Under the pieces are notes generated by a model that was not told the origin of the DNA, did not search any database, and saw nothing but the letters and a program-made list of their open reading frames with translations. Shown here piece by piece: positions 9,820 through 21,779 of a stretch of 64,000 nucleotides of DNA. Origin of the DNA: Odontocerum albicorne (lineage: Eukaryota; Arthropoda; Insecta; Trichoptera; Odontoceridae); contig OX463842.1 in the NCBI GenBank assembly GCA_949825065.1, positions 4,553,723-4,617,722 on the forward strand, written 5' to 3'. The stretch's first letter is position 1. Every line of letters begins with the position of its first letter. Made by a program: the position numbers and the translations under genes.

Positions 9820-10396
9820 TAGAAAAGTTTATAGAGCTGGCATGAGTATGACATAATTCCACCATAATCGCGTTACACCAAAAAAGAGCCTTAAATTAGA
9901 AACTATATATAGACTTTTCACTCTTCCCACTTTAAGAATTAGAATTTCAGTTCAACAACCAATCAAAATGCAAATCGCAAGTTGACTACTTGTCTGCAAA
10001 TCGGCACACTTTTATGTGGCACGGTTAGGCTTTTGTTTGTTGCGTATTTATAAAACGCACCGCTTAAAATAATCACACGAGAAAACGGATTAGACGCAAA
10101 AAATTGCAACATATGAATTTATTATTTCGACTCAAAATATGCGCGCAAAAAATGTTAATAAAAAAAAGAGAAATGGAAGATGTTTATTACAGATTTTGGC
10201 CGTAGCACCTCACCGCCCCCTGCCACCGCTTCCGCCTGGCCTAGTTCTTGGGAATGTTGTGGCTCCGTGGTCTGCCATTGCAGTACTGCCTCCGATGAAC
10301 AATTAACCAGTTCGACGTTTTTAGATTCCTATGCTTTCTCAGCCACCACCTTTCTGGGTTTGCACTCAACGTATATGTATTTATTTTGTAACATTT
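9820..10396. other. Mostly unassigned, ends in a CT-rich retroelement-like stretch
   Basis: Bases 10195-10340 are GC- and pyrimidine-rich (CCGCCCCCTGCCACCGC) and lead to the TTAA at 10397, where the next element is inserted. The continuation after that element (11043) is the SINE K tail, so 10195-10396 may be the body of the same retroelement. Confidence 0.3.
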
Positions 10397-10400
10397 TTAA

Positions 10401-11038
10401 CCTGTCAGTTAGAGCGCCCTTAACGTGTTCCCCGCGGGGAGCACAAACGCCTGTGATCTGACGACAATCCAAGTTTCAAATCACAAATACTTAAAAAAAA
10501 TGACACAAAACCGGAATAAAAATTGAACTAAAATTTAAAATAATCTTTATTCTAGCGACATCTCTGAAAACCTTGTCAAATAATATATTAGTTTATGAGA
10601 TATTGTTGAATAAACAGAGCGCCGATTTTTTTTGGTTTCTCAATATTTCCAGCATTAACGACCTGTCGCGCTGATCGAGTCCTGCTATGAGTCTCTCTTA
10701 CGTAAATAAACATTACTAAGTCTCTCTTACGTAAATAAACATTACTAGTGCTATATGAATTTGATTGGGTGAGTGTCATGAAGCATTGATTTGATCGTAG
10801 CATTCCTTTGTTTATTTTACGTAATGTTAAGTTTATCTCCTTTATTTAATGAGTCTCCTTAAGAGTAATGACTATTATTTATTATCAGAAAATTACTTAA
10901 GTGTCATGTTTACTTGGTGTTGTAATCAAATATCAGTGGTTCTAAACAAAATATGTGTTTAAACTTAGAAATTAAAAAACGCTGAAATTGTGCCGCGCAC
11001 AGGATTCGTGGAATTTGATTTTTAACGCGGTGAACAGG
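10401..11038. mobile_element. piggyBac-like non-autonomous element, TTAA flanks
   Basis: TTAA at 10397-10400 and 11039-11042 bracket 638 bp that begin CCTGTCAGTTAGAGCGC and end GCGGTGAACAGG, so the first and last 5 bp are inverted copies (CCTGT/ACAGG) and the subterminal parts are similar. No transposase frame was found. It interrupts a retroelement whose tail resumes at 11043. It contains a 31-bp direct duplication (GAGTCTCTCTTACGTAAATA type) at 10690-10745. Confidence 0.6.
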
Positions 11039-11042
11039 TTAA

Positions 11043-11095
11043 GGAAGTAAACGGTGTTATATAAATTGTCCTTTTATTATTATCATTATAATAAA
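11043..11095 (+). mobile_element. SINE K 3' tail, cut off by the TTAA element
   Basis: AAACGGTGTTATATAAATTG and then TCCTTTTATTATTATCATTA match the 3' tails at 7530 and 62480. This is the downstream half of a retroelement split by the 10401-11038 insertion. Confidence 0.5.
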
Positions 11096-12934
11096 AGACC
11101 TGCAAAAAAAAGGTGTCTTCAAGTGCTTGCTAAAACTGCACATGCCACCAATATCTATACCACTTTGAGGCAGACAAAATGTTTACTGAATAATATCATA
11201 AATTCTAGTTTTTTTATGAATAATTAAACTATCTGGTTTTGATTCTGCTTGACATTTTCAAACAATAAAAAGTTCTAGCCAATTAAAATATTACTCAAGA
11301 AAAAAACATTAACAAAACTAAAAAAAAGTTTTTAAAAAACGAGGAGTTATAAGACTAAATGAATTTCACTTAAACGAAAGTCCACATAAAAAATATGAAG
11401 GAATGTTCAATCTGCAAAAAAGACCACACGGAAAATATGTTCAAAATGAACAATTAACCAGGAGATCCCAAGAACCTGTGCAATGTGGAATGATCATGAT
11501 AGATAAAAATGGCCCGTGATTGTTCTGGTGGGCATTGTCTTCGTTTATCGGATGATCAAGGCTAAGTAGAGTAGAAAGTGAGGAGCTGATAAAGTACAGT
11601 AGCGTGTTGAACTGCTTACTTCTCTCTGCTAACTCTGCATTGCTCACCGCTCGGGGTCGATAGGTTAACAGGGTGCTAGAAATTTTCACAGACGTGGATT
11701 CACAAACATTATTATTGATGTGGAGTAATAGAGTATTTTGTTGAGAGTAGTTAAATATTTGGTCTAAAAAGAAAGAAGAAAGTTTCATGTATTTTATTGT
11801 AAAGCGTTTTTTTGTTTCCACTTGTTACGTATTTTTTGTGTTTGCACTTGTTTCGTATTTTTTGTTTGTACTTGTTTCGTATTTTTTGTATTTTCACTTG
11901 TTCCTTTTTTTTTGCGTTTCCACTTGTTTCGTATTTTATGTCAATGATTTCAAGAAATGCCTTTTCCACTGTTGTGTAAGCTGTGTGAGTTTAATATTTA
12001 TCTGAGCGCTTTTGTCTGAGAGACTATTTGGTTTCGTGATTCGAGTCGAGTGGTTTTAATAATGTAATCTCCCTCTCTGCAGAACTTGTCACCACACTAC
12101 ATAAATATCAATCAAATTATGGCCCAATCCTATGGGGTACATTCGCACATGACATTGACTATGCATTCAGTTGCTCTTGATTGAATTTAGAGTAAGTAAT
12201 ATTTATACTAGTATATTTTTTTAAATACCTGCACCTAAGGCTCGTCCGTAATTCAAAGTCCAGCAGAAATACTAAATACTAATAATCAACCTTAATATTT
12301 TGAGATTTGTATTCACAGTTGGACCTCACACGCCTCAAACATTTGAGTTAGATAATGAAACGTGTGTCCTCGTATACACGTTTTTAATGTGTCGCTCAAT
12401 TCCTTCAGGAAAATAACTTTTAAATTTATTGCAGTGCTTTGAATGATCAGATTTTTATGTTAATTATTATATGCTATATTTTGTTTCTTGTTATTCATAT
12501 ATTTTTTTACTACAAGTTTTATTAAATAAGTCGTATCATTTTGAATTGTTTTATACAAGTTTTTTTCCTTGTTATATTTGTTCATTGTACGAATTAGAGA
12601 AACTTAAAACGTGTAAACGGCTTGAAAATTAAATAAATAAATAGATTTATTGTTTCTCCAGCACTTCTTGATATTATGTGATAACTATTATAAAGAGAAT
12701 AAACATTACTTAACCAGAGAAAGTTTTCACAAACCCATTAAAAAATTAAGAGTTAAGCAAATAAAAAATGTAAATAGTTAACTTAAAACACAAAAAACTG
12801 GTTAGAAATTCAACATTTCTTAAATGTTGAAGCATGCGGAATCCAACTCTATTATTTGTTTTATCAAAATAAATGTTTGTTGTTCTCTTACTCTCCCTTT
12901 CTCTTTTGAATATTTAACTTAACCAAGAAATCTT
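11096..12934. other. Long AT-rich stretch without recognised gene
   Basis: The only sizeable frame (126 codons, minus strand, 11441-11821) has no recognisable domain or splice context. A 26-bp tandem repeat lies at 11819-11941. A TAAATAAATAAATAGATT tract near 12630 could be an old retroelement tail. Confidence 0.4.
11819..11941. repeat. 26-bp minisatellite, about 5 units
   Basis: Units of the type ACTTGTTTCGTATTTTTTGT plus 4-6 nt are repeated about five times with small length changes. Both strands stay open across the array, which explains the spurious short frames here. Confidence 0.75.
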
Positions 12935-13170
12935 CTTCATTGATTGCCTCATGCTGAGCATAGTGGTCCACTGCTATATCTGAAATTCGTTGAATCACCT
13001 GTTTCCAATCTTCTCGGTCCTGGGGCATTTAGAACGCGTGTTAAGAGGATTCTGTTTATTCCTTTATTTGATCTTTCTATCTTATAAGACACTACTTTTG
13101 CTGCTTTTCCTTCAACTGTCCCTATAACCACCAACTGCTCCAGACTTTCGTCAACCTTTCAGACAACATA
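12935..13170 (-). mobile_element. LINE L C-terminal fragment, decayed
   Basis: The minus strand aligns with the fragment at 46890-47105 (MVVIGTVEGKAAKVVSYK against MITETVERRRARKRCPMK) and ends in the same direction. It is an RTE-like reverse transcriptase C-terminus with most signature residues lost. Confidence 0.5.
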
Positions 13171-13271
13171 CTCAAATAATTTTACGATTCTCTTCCTTCA
13201 TTTTGTCGAAAGTATTTCCGGTAATCTCCAATTTTTATATGATAGAGACGTTGGTGCGCTTGTGTTCCATG

Positions 13272-13725
13272 GAATAAATAAATAAATATATGTTTATTGA
13301 TAGCAACATAGTATGTACAAAATATATTCAAATAACACTTCTAAAACACATAAATTGCAGATAATACATTAAATACGGAAGCTATCAAAAGGTCTGGGCT
13401 CATCTAATAACATCCCCTCGGCCAAGATACACCACACCAATATAGGGCGAACCCAGCCATGGGGACACCAGATGTTTTTCAGCCCACACCCTTGAACACG
13501 TAGAACAAGAATGTAAAAAAAAAACAGAAAATAAATAGATGACAAAAAAAAATACATTGAAGAGAGAAGACATTAAAAGGTCCGGGCTCATCCCACAAAC
13601 ATTCCCCGGCCGAGATACACTCCATCAATGTAGGGCGAGACGGACCGCAAGGGAATCGGGGGGCTTCCATCCCACACCCCCGCATATCTAGATTAAATAA
13701 TAAATAAATAAAAAAAAACAATAAC
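13272..13725 (-). mobile_element. Family F retroelement 3' end, dimeric, copy 1
   Basis: On the minus strand the segment ends in AATAAACATATATTTATTTA. It matches 39062-39360 on the plus strand. It contains two diverged tandem monomers of about 186 bp, 13380-13565 and 13566-13725. Each holds a CCGGGCTCATC...GGCCGAGATACAC block. No known protein. The open frames through it are treated under rejected items. Confidence 0.6.
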
Positions 13726-15078
13726 GTATGGCAGAAAACAAAATAAAAAGTAAACCCACATATACCACCTCAGGTTAACTGTCAGCAAGAACGAAAAAAA
13801 GAAAAGCCTCTAAGGAGTCCAAATTATGAATATGGAGCATCCACCTCCAATATCACACCTCGAAGTCATCTATTATGTTTTTTTTCCTTCTTTCGTATCG
13901 TGTTTCTACTCTATACAGTGCTTTGGAGAATTCTACTGATTCAACTGGATATATTTTGGTTCTTCTGAGTATAGACTGATATATCCACATCTTCTTTCAT
14001 GAAGTATCAAACTTAATAAGTTATGATTTACGCGGTCTCCATTTACTTGAATTAAGTTTACCGCTGTTTATTCTGTTTTAATTATTTGACTCAGTCGATA
14101 TTTTTATATTTTACTAATGTACCGTGTGCAGGTGAGGTTTACTTTTGAGTTGCTGGGATAGTGGTGCAACTCCTTATATCACATCTACGATGATTCAGGG
14201 AGCACCACACACAATCTTAGTGGCATGTCAAATCCTTGGGGAATCACGTAAGGATCTCACAAGGTTGATATTTTTGACCGATTCCACATCTACATCCAGC
14301 TACGAATATATATGTATCTGGGGAACTCACATTCATTTCAACGTATCGTTGTTCCTCGATCAAGAAAGGTCAGCAGAATCAAAGAGTCGGAGAAGGGCAG
14401 AAAACAACATCCACGTGCATTATTAGCATGCCATTTAGACATACTTTCTTGTACTCCCTCAGGAGGTAGCATGTTGGCGAGAATCGGAAACCATGCTTAA
14501 GGAATAGATTTAAGAGTGACATTGGCTATCTGCATTACCTCATAGAATTGGGTATAAAAGTTTTTGTGGGCGCGTCTAAGCAAAACGGACTACTCTGTGC
14601 ATATACTCGTATATCAAACAATGGAGATAAAAACCTCGGCGTGTTTTAGGACAATTTATTTTATGTACAAATTTTCTTTCATAAAAATTGAGTAATATCC
14701 ATTTGGGCATTGTTTCTATTGTATTGTTTCAATTGATTTGGAATGCGTGGACCGTAACCAGGTGAAATTGTTCGAGCTAATAAATCGAAAATAACAAAAC
14801 ACAAGTCCACTATAACTTTTATTGCCCGTCCTTGAACGTTGAAAGTAACGTGAATACAAGCGAATGGTCAGTGGGCAGAAGAAGAACTATAAGAATAGTC
14901 TTTGAGAGTCGATAGCTTTGAGAGGGATGCCTGAAGACTGGGAACAGATGGCTGAAGATTATGAGAGGTGGTGAGCATCTGTTCTCGAGCTGATGGTGCC
15001 TCAACAGTTAGACGTATGAGAAACAGTCAGCAAACCAGATAATATTTTCTTCGGTGTCAAAATTTTACTCGTACAATA
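13726..15078. other. No recognised repeat; weak open frames
   Basis: A 93-codon plus-strand frame at 14145-14426 lies in a moderately GC-richer patch (14130-14480) beginning just after a CAG/GTGAGG junction. No domain is recognised and no clear acceptor precedes it. The rest is AT-rich and featureless. Confidence 0.35.
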
Positions 15079-15765
15079 TCTGCTCTTTCCGATCTGGACT
15101 ATGCGGACGTGTGTTACTTGGATGTTACAGAGGAACAGCTGGACAAATTACAGCGTCTTCAAAATGTGTGTCTAAGATTCATTTTCAACCTACGTAAGTA
15201 CGACCATATAACTTCATACCAGAAGGCATTGAACTGGTTGAATGTTAGAAATAGATGCCAAATTCACATACTGTCTCTATTGTATAACATCCTTAACTGC
15301 CCCGCCGCACCCTCTTATCTCGCCGAAACTCTTTCTTTACGTCGTCCTTTACTGTCCATGCAGTGAGACTCTGGTATCAGTTACAAACCAATATAAGACT
15401 CGCTCCGTCCTTGGCATGCTTTAAGAAGCGGCTGAAAAAACTCTTAATTTCTAGTCAGTAAAATAACGTGTTTCATTTCTGATTTTTCTTTTATTTTCCT
15501 CTCCATCATCCATTCCTTTCCTTTTGATTGATGATATCTCACTTTATATGAAAAATAATGTTCGGGTGATTGTCCGTCTTTGTGGGGTTCGTTGGGCATG
15601 TGCTCACGTATGTGTTTATGGATTTCGTGGGGATGGATAGTCATTTGAATGATTTATGCGACCATGTAACTTGCTTCATTTACTTTTGTCTGGTTGGTTG
15701 GAAGAGATCGCCACCTGGCAATAAGCCCGCCAGATTGTATTGCAATAAAAGTGTTAAATAGAAAA
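15079..15765 (+). mobile_element. LINE B (CR1/Jockey-like), 3' part with internal deletion
   Basis: Codes for LDYADVCYLDVTEEQLDKLQ, RLQNVCLRFIFNLRKYDHIT and ALNWLNVRNRCQIHILSLLY, then jumps past about 33 codons present at 42190-42290. Next come a stop, the 3' untranslated region, the hairpin ATTGCCACCTGGCAAT-like tail and AATAAAAGTGTTAAATAG. LDY.DV...L...L.KLQ.LQN..LR.I is the usual C-terminal landmark of CR1/L2/Jockey-group reverse transcriptases. Confidence 0.8.
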
Positions 15766-15889
15766 TAGAAAAAATCTCTGGTGTAAGCAAGGAACTTAAT
15801 GTTCGTCACTTTGAGCGTTGGAAACACTACCGTGCGTGGACAGGCAACAACACTCGAACATCTTTAGCCCATGCAAGTATTATTACCAG

Positions 15890-16000
15890 GGGAACTCTTT
15901 GACCTGGTTAGCACCCTTTTTTTTTTGTACCAATGGAAATCGAATCTGACATCCCCGCGTGGATTAACAGCATCTTATCAACAAAGCCACTGAGAAGAAT
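15890..16000 (-). mobile_element. tRNA-derived SINE, head portion
   Basis: On the minus strand: CAGTGGCTTTGTTGATAAGA (box A region), then GATTCGATTTCC (box B), then the A-rich body. The 3' tail is lost. Confidence 0.6.
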
Positions 16001-16051
16001 TTTAATGATGATGATCATTGCGAAATCAAATATATAAATGATACATATTAA

Positions 16052-16675
16052 CCTTTCTTTCCCTGTGTTGGGTATCTTTTACACGTTGCTTCTAATAACC
16101 ATCAATATCTCTATAAATATAATAAATACAAGGTTAAGATTCTAGGTATTCCTCCATAATATATTTACGCATTGATTTAAAAAATAATATTAATAATTAT
16201 CAGAATTTATCGACTATGTCGTAAGTATTTCGTGAATATCGGAAACAAATTCGCATTTAAACGCTGTGAGTGCCTCGATCTTGGGTCTTGACGATAGGTG
16301 AAGAGTATGCGGGAAGCGCGACACTATATTTGCATCTCACTTTTGCATACGTCACTAAATAGCGAGGAGCTCAATTGTCTCAACCTCGCAAGTGTAAGCC
16401 ACGCCCGAGTTAGCCACCAACCCTGCCGCGCCGCAGTAGCTGTTGAGCTGGCAACGATACTAGATCTACGATTCCGTGAGCGTTGCCAGATGGTTTTTTA
16501 ATGTTTTCAGCAAATAAATCTCAATTATTATAATTTTTAACTTCAATTATAATTAATTAAGGGGATTATCTATGAATGTTCTTATTTTTCCGATTTAAAA
16601 TCGCTAATTTTTTATCGCGTACTCACTACCCAACACCGGAGTGCGCGTTTCAATTTTATCACCGTAAGGGAAGGG
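16052..16675. mobile_element. MITE M copy 2
   Basis: 624 bp between TTAA at 16048-16051 and TTAA at 16676-16679. Ends are CCTTTCTTTCCCTGTGTTGG and CACCGTAAGGGAAGGG, an imperfect inverted repeat of CCYTTCYYT type. Very similar to the copies at 38438 and 45337. Confidence 0.85.
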
Positions 16676-16679
16676 TTAA

Positions 16680-17355
16680 AGTGTTCTTTTGTTGAGACAC
16701 AGAACTGCAGTTAACAACAAAATTAGATGTTGCATTATAACAACACAAACTTGATTTTTGTTAAACTAAATTATCGTTTCTATTTTTCATTGCCATCAAC
16801 TTAAAGCAATCCATAGTTCCGGTTCTTCTTTGTTAGTATGTATAGTTAGTTATTGGCGCAGGACCTCGCCAGCCCAGATACGGCCCATCAACCTGCTCTG
16901 CCCCAGGCAGGATATGAATGAGGAACCGAGTTTATATAATACCTCACAAATCACATGGTATGAATAGATGTTATTCAACGATGCCAAATCATATTTGTAT
17001 CGAATTGAAATTGAAAATCGCTTTCTAGAAATCAATCTTCCTCGTGAAAAGAGAGATTGGCAGATCGGCTATTGAAATCATCTGAACATTATATTTAATA
17101 GAAAAAATGACGAAAGATTGATGAAATAATTGGTGTTCGTATTATTCAAATGAGAGTGAGAGGCTTTAGTCTCGGAGCATCAAGAAATTTGTGGTTAGAG
17201 AAAGTGTTTCGTTTTTTTTAATAAATACAAAAAAAATAACGGAGGGTTGATAAAGGTTTTTGAAACTCGAAAAGTGTATATACTCGTATTGTAAATTTTT
17301 GAACAAGTGTTTGGCAATTATGTTTTGAGGCTTACGAGGTTATTTGTATAAGTCG
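16680..17355. other. No recognised feature
   Basis: A short GC-richer patch at 16855-16925 (GGACCTCGCCAGCCCAGATA) may be old retroelement coding sequence, but no motif is readable. Confidence 0.35.
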
Positions 17356-17359
17356 TATA

Positions 17360-17797
17360 GGCCTCGGCCACACAGCAAGGAGCCTCGCTTGATGCTTAGA
17401 GCTATGTTGCGAGTTAGGCGACATATCCTAGCGAACCAACGTACCGCATACTATCGCAGTGGCCACACTGCACGCTTCGCGCCACGTTGCATGACGATTA
17501 GTCATCGAGTGAATCTCCTAGCAAACAGATTTGTTGGTTAATTTACAAGATGGCGGAAGTTTTAATGACAGCTGTGTATAAAATGGAGCCTTTGTGGAAA
17601 ACATCGAGCAAATTATAGAAAAATGTACCTGTAATAAAATCATTTTGCAATGAAGCTGTACAGAAAGTAAATAAAGATGGTAAGTTACAATGAAATTGGT
17701 TAGTTTTGAGAGTGACATCGTGTGTTGACTCAACCGCTCCCAGTTGTCAAATAAATTTGTGCGTAGCACTTTGGTGTGGCTAGGCATGAAGTCACCT
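17360..17797. mobile_element. PIF/Harbinger-type MITE copy 2, right end missing
   Basis: Starts GGCCTCGGCCACAC like the copy at 6495 and stays collinear to GTCACCT at about 17797, where the last 50 bp and the right terminal repeat are absent. It keeps the ATGGCGGAAG start (17550) and the GTAAGT donor (17679), but with its own stop codons. Confidence 0.75.
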
Positions 17798-18361
17798 GTG
17801 TAAATTACACACGCACATGTGTAAATTACAATTATTACCCATCCATCGATAATTCTAAATCAGAGATATGGTTAGGAAGAAGAAAATCAATGTTGTCTTG
17901 TATTCACTTTCTTGTTTGATTTTTCAATTCGTGTCAGTTGTTGTCAATCATATTTCTACCGATTTAGAATCAAGCTGGCTTCATCAACAATGTATTATAC
18001 AGAACATTGTATTTTGGTAAGATTTACGAAATACACTATAATACAGGGCTTGTGTTCAAATTAAGCAATTTCTTGACCTTTTCGTGTTTACAGCTCTTGG
18101 CGTAGAATTTTGTTAAATATTTAACCTGTCAAGGCCTGAAGTAATTATTATATTACGATAAGTTGTCAAAAATTCGTATGGAATGACTTGTACATACTGT
18201 TGAGTAAACAAAAAAACCTTCCGGCACTTGTAAGAATCAAGCAGATTTCGTCTGTAATAAAAATAATAATGGAGAATTTATTTAGCTAATCTAACTCGTG
18301 ATCTACAATTATTTGTAAATTAAAAATATTAAAAAAAATAGAGAAATTATAGTGGTGGCTA
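17798..18361. other. No recognised feature
   Basis: Contains the small palindrome TGTGTAAATTACACA just after the truncated Harbinger MITE. Otherwise AT-rich without motifs. Confidence 0.4.
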
Positions 18362-18875
18362 CACTTCTCCGCATCTGCATTGGAGTCTTCTTCAGTTACA
18401 ATTCTGGGGATTGGTTAGCAGCAAAGCTCTGCATCTCCTCTTCCAGTTCGCTCGGTCTTCAGCGATTCTCTTGAGCTCTGTATAGGAGGTGCAGTACATA
18501 TCGTGGCATATTTGCTCCAGATACTCCCGGCGAGGGGGCCCTCTGCCAATCGATCCCTCAATCATTCCCTCCAGTATATTGCGCAGGAGATTTTCCAAGA
18601 TATGGCCCATCCATTCTGCACGCCTTTCCGATATGGTGTTCGACAGATGCCTGGTTTCTTCGATCTTGCTGAGAACCTCGTCATTTGTAATGTGGTATCT
18701 CCAGGAAATCCTTAGGATTCGTCTATAGGTCCACATCTTAAAGGCCTCCAATCTTTTTCGATCCCTTTCTCCTGTGCACCATGTCTCGCAACCATACATC
18801 AAAATACTCCACACGTATGTTTTCACCAATTGATTGCTTGCGGAGCTTTAGGTCCATGTTGATTCAAAAATCTTT
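18362..18875 (-). mobile_element. LINE of RTE/Dong-like type, reverse transcriptase C-terminus, copy 1
   Basis: A 145-codon open frame (18829 to 18392) reads LVKTYVWSILMYGCETW, then MWTYRRILRISWRYHITNDE, NTISERRAEWMGHIL and a final W-K-R-R-C-R-A-L-L-L block. The LYGCETW, RRILRISW and N-E/D-EVL landmarks are typical of this non-LTR group. The frame is intact for 145 codons, better preserved than most remnants here. A second copy is at 51062-51375. The 3' region continues to 18362. Confidence 0.8.
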
Positions 18876-19104
18876 GATTTCTTATTAAAGACGAGTTTTG
18901 TTTGGTGGATGCGATTGGAGTATGTTTAAAATAAGAATGTTATCCCATTAAAATCCCCATTCTCAGATATGTGAAAAAGAAACAACTGCTTATTGTGCGA
19001 AAAGAAAGAGAAAAGTTTTTAGTTACACATTTTAAGTATTTAGTTTTGGCATCGTTCTAAGGACTCTTTTTTAATTATATTTGACTAGTAAAAGTTTATT
19101 GTAC

Positions 19105-19260
19105 CTTCTTTTTCATGGTGTCCTCAATGTTGAAAATCAAGGTCCTGCGCTATGTGTGGAATTGAATATGGTGTATCACCTGTCCTTGGTCATATTGAAA
19201 GCAGCATTCAGAGGGTCCTATTAACTCTTTTACTTTTTAACCAATTGGCTACTCCAATCT
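19105..19260 (-). mobile_element. LINE L fragment, heavily decayed
   Basis: Shares with 46890-47105 the order TGTGCTCAATGTTGA-like, CTGTC..., GGGTCCTATTAACTCTTT-like. No frame survives. Confidence 0.35.
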
Positions 19261-19359
19261 AGTGGCGTCTAATGATAGATTCGCTGCATTCGAAGATTTC
19301 TGTGAAATAACTGACAAATTGCTATGCTGTTGAACTCCAGATCTTGAACCGCTTTGTAA

Positions 19360-19657
<298 letters not shown>

Positions 19658-19674
19658 TACTGCACTGCGAGTCA

Positions 19675-19805
19675 TTTTCTTTCTTCCGTGACGTTGGACC
19701 TTAAGTTCGTAGTTGCTACAATTCTTTTGACACTTAGGTGTGTCGCTATCGGGTGAGAAATCCCTATGAGCAGTCCCTTCTTCGTCACAAAGTGAAATCG
19801 CGTTC
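19675..19805 (-). repeat. Family J repeat, possible decayed coding block, copy 1
   Basis: The minus strand reads [20 protein letters not shown], then TPKC...NCSNYELKV and H.RKKM. The plus strand at 44628-44765 reads AISHSVEERSTQKDSSFGND, then TPEC, NNSSDDELKV and H.RLKM. The match keeps a shared frame. Acidic and serine-rich, as in the N-termini of some transposases, but not identified. It abuts the (AT)n tract. Confidence 0.45.
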
Positions 19806-20939
19806 ATAAAAAAATTAAGAAGATTTGCTAGTATAGATTACGCTGGATGGGTACTTATTTTGTCTCCCAAAACAGCACGGATAGGGGTGGAATATAATTG
19901 AACTTAATCCTTGCATTTGATGTGTTTATTTTATAGGACATCTTCCGCTTGATCGTCCACAACTCTCCTCGTTATTCAGACTTTAATTTTTCTTTCTGGC
20001 AACATGCTCAAAGTATGTTAGGATAGATAAAATCTCAGTAAAACAGTGTTGCAACAAAACTTCTAAATTTATTTTTTATGAAAGTAAAATATACAATTGT
20101 CATTACTGGTTTGAGGTCTTTAACAGTTATGAGATTTAATAAAAAAATAATCTAATAGATTTTTAAAAGAAAACAGTGTTATACTAAGAAATAAAAATGA
20201 CATATTTTAAAATGTCTTTAGCATTTATTCGCTAATAACAAGGTATTTGGTAGTCAAGACGCCACGATATACAAAGCAAATTATCCGCTATTCTCACAGA
20301 AGATTTTTGCAATCAAAAATAAATTATTTGGGTAATCATTTTATTGGGAATGGCCGTGACTCAGTAATGAAACACGTAATGAAAGCAAATTTATTGCACG
20401 CGATCCAACTTATTCTATTCAAATCTAGATTCATCTTAAACGTGAAGGTTTTAACACGTTCATTTATATCGTCAATTGGTTATTTCATAATTTATGTGTA
20501 TTCTTTTGTATTTTAAAATAAGGTTTTTTGCCGAACCGAAGAGGGCTACTAAGACGATGGTTTTTAAAAGAGGTTTCAGTAACATTAGCCCTGTTCAGTT
20601 AAATTATCTGAACCTGGATTCAAGGGAATCACGAGAAGAGCCTGGAAGCTTTCAGGAGAGATTAAGTCACCATGGCCTCCTTTGGGGTTGCACAGTGTAA
20701 CTAAATAGCACCCGAAAACAAAGCATCCCACTTGCGAATATTTTGTTTATTTATTAAAGGTTTCAGTTTGAGCTTTATGGAACTATGTAAGAATATTTAA
20801 CAATAAATTATTTTGTTATTCCACTAAATATATTATTCCTCACATTAATTAATGAATGCCCGTAACCTGTGACATAATAGAATGCTTAACACAAAATGGG
20901 TAATCAGAGTATTGTGTTATATTGTATTAAACTTTAGTT
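19806..20939. other. No recognised feature
   Basis: AT-rich, with an 89-codon frame (20247-20516) and a 68-codon frame (20494-20700), neither with a domain. Confidence 0.4.
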
Positions 20940-21130
20940 GTATACATTACAACCTTGCGGGCTTATTGCCACGTGACAATCTCTTCCAACCAATCAGAAA
21001 TATGTTAAAGTGACCTTAAGTGAAAACCAGACTGGGACCCTTTTAAATCAGAGTTTCAGCGGAATTTGAACCCGTAACGTCCGGGCTGGGAGACTGGCGT
21101 TTTACTAACTAGGCCACGGAGGTCGTCAGG
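20940..21130 (-). mobile_element. tRNA-derived SINE, nearly full length
   Basis: Sense is minus. Box A TGGCCTAGTTAGTAAAACG (near 21115) and box B GGGTTCAAATTCC (near 21070) are spaced as in a tRNA. A body and the 3' tail CTGATTGGTTGGAAGAGATT...TGGCAATAAGCCCGC follow, and the tail is shared with LINE B. Best copy of the family in the window, about 190 bp. Confidence 0.8.
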
Positions 21131-21675
21131 ATACCTGACGTTTTTTTGTGATAGACGTATCCTGTTACATAAATGGCAAAAAGCTTCAGTACCTGCAGCT
21201 TGTCTGTGTCTTTTTTCTCTATTGGGTCCTTGATAACCAGCAACAGTTCCACGCTATTTGGCTCTATTTGTCGCTGTTAGCTCCCAACTTGTGCTGAACA
21301 TTCATATTGTTAAGTGTCTTATGCAGTACGTTCTTATATATCTTGCGCTGACCACCGTGCCTAAATATTCCCCACATAAAGCCAGAAGCAAAAACAAAAA
21401 AGGAATAAATTACCAAAAAATGCAAAAGGTTTCACTTCCACATTTTTCCACTGCATTAATATTGCCGAATCGTAAGACATATGGGTACAAAATATTTTAA
21501 TTAATTTTGTGATACCAGTCTTATATGTTATTAGCACAGTTTTCATAACGAATCAGGATTATTCCACCTGAAAAGAGCCTCGGTGTAGAAGGTAGAAACA
21601 CGTGTAGCGAGGATAAATGTAATTAGTGGAATGGCATAGTAATTTATTGTTAAATATTTTTTTTTTGTAATTTAT
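21131..21675. other. No recognised feature
   Basis: AT-rich. An 80-codon frame at 21258-21500 is unsupported. Confidence 0.4.
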
Positions 21676-21778
21676 TTTAACAAACACTGTTTATTCCACT
21701 TTTTTTTTTTTTTTTTTTTTTTTTATGACGGTATAACCCTACCGGTTTCAAGGCTTTCACCTCATCTTCAGGGGAGCG
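21676..21778 (-). mobile_element. Family G (Penelope-associated) terminal unit, one arm
   Basis: Minus-strand copy of the unit at 3618-3700, from the CTGAAGATGAGG box to the AAACAGTGTTTG end. A run of about 22 T at 21702-21723 has expanded inside it. It keeps the CCGTC version of the hammerhead-like core. Confidence 0.65.
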
Positions 21779-21779
21779 T

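Noticed and set aside
11441..11821. A 126-codon minus-strand gene
   Set aside because: No domain, no splice context, and its 3' neighbour is a tandem repeat that is open on both strands. Length alone is not enough in a 64-kb window.
13369..13721. Tandem duplicated domain protein in family F dimer
   Set aside because: The two monomers are diverged 3' end sequence of a retroelement. The frames shift between monomers and copies.
17518..17787. Minus-strand open frame shared by both Harbinger MITE copies
   Set aside because: It runs antisense to the better-supported MADF-like exon and is broken differently in the other copy (6653-6883, 6769-6951).
20940..21130. A functional tRNA gene
   Set aside because: Boxes A and B are present, but the acceptor stem does not close and a long body plus LINE-like tail follows, so it is a SINE.
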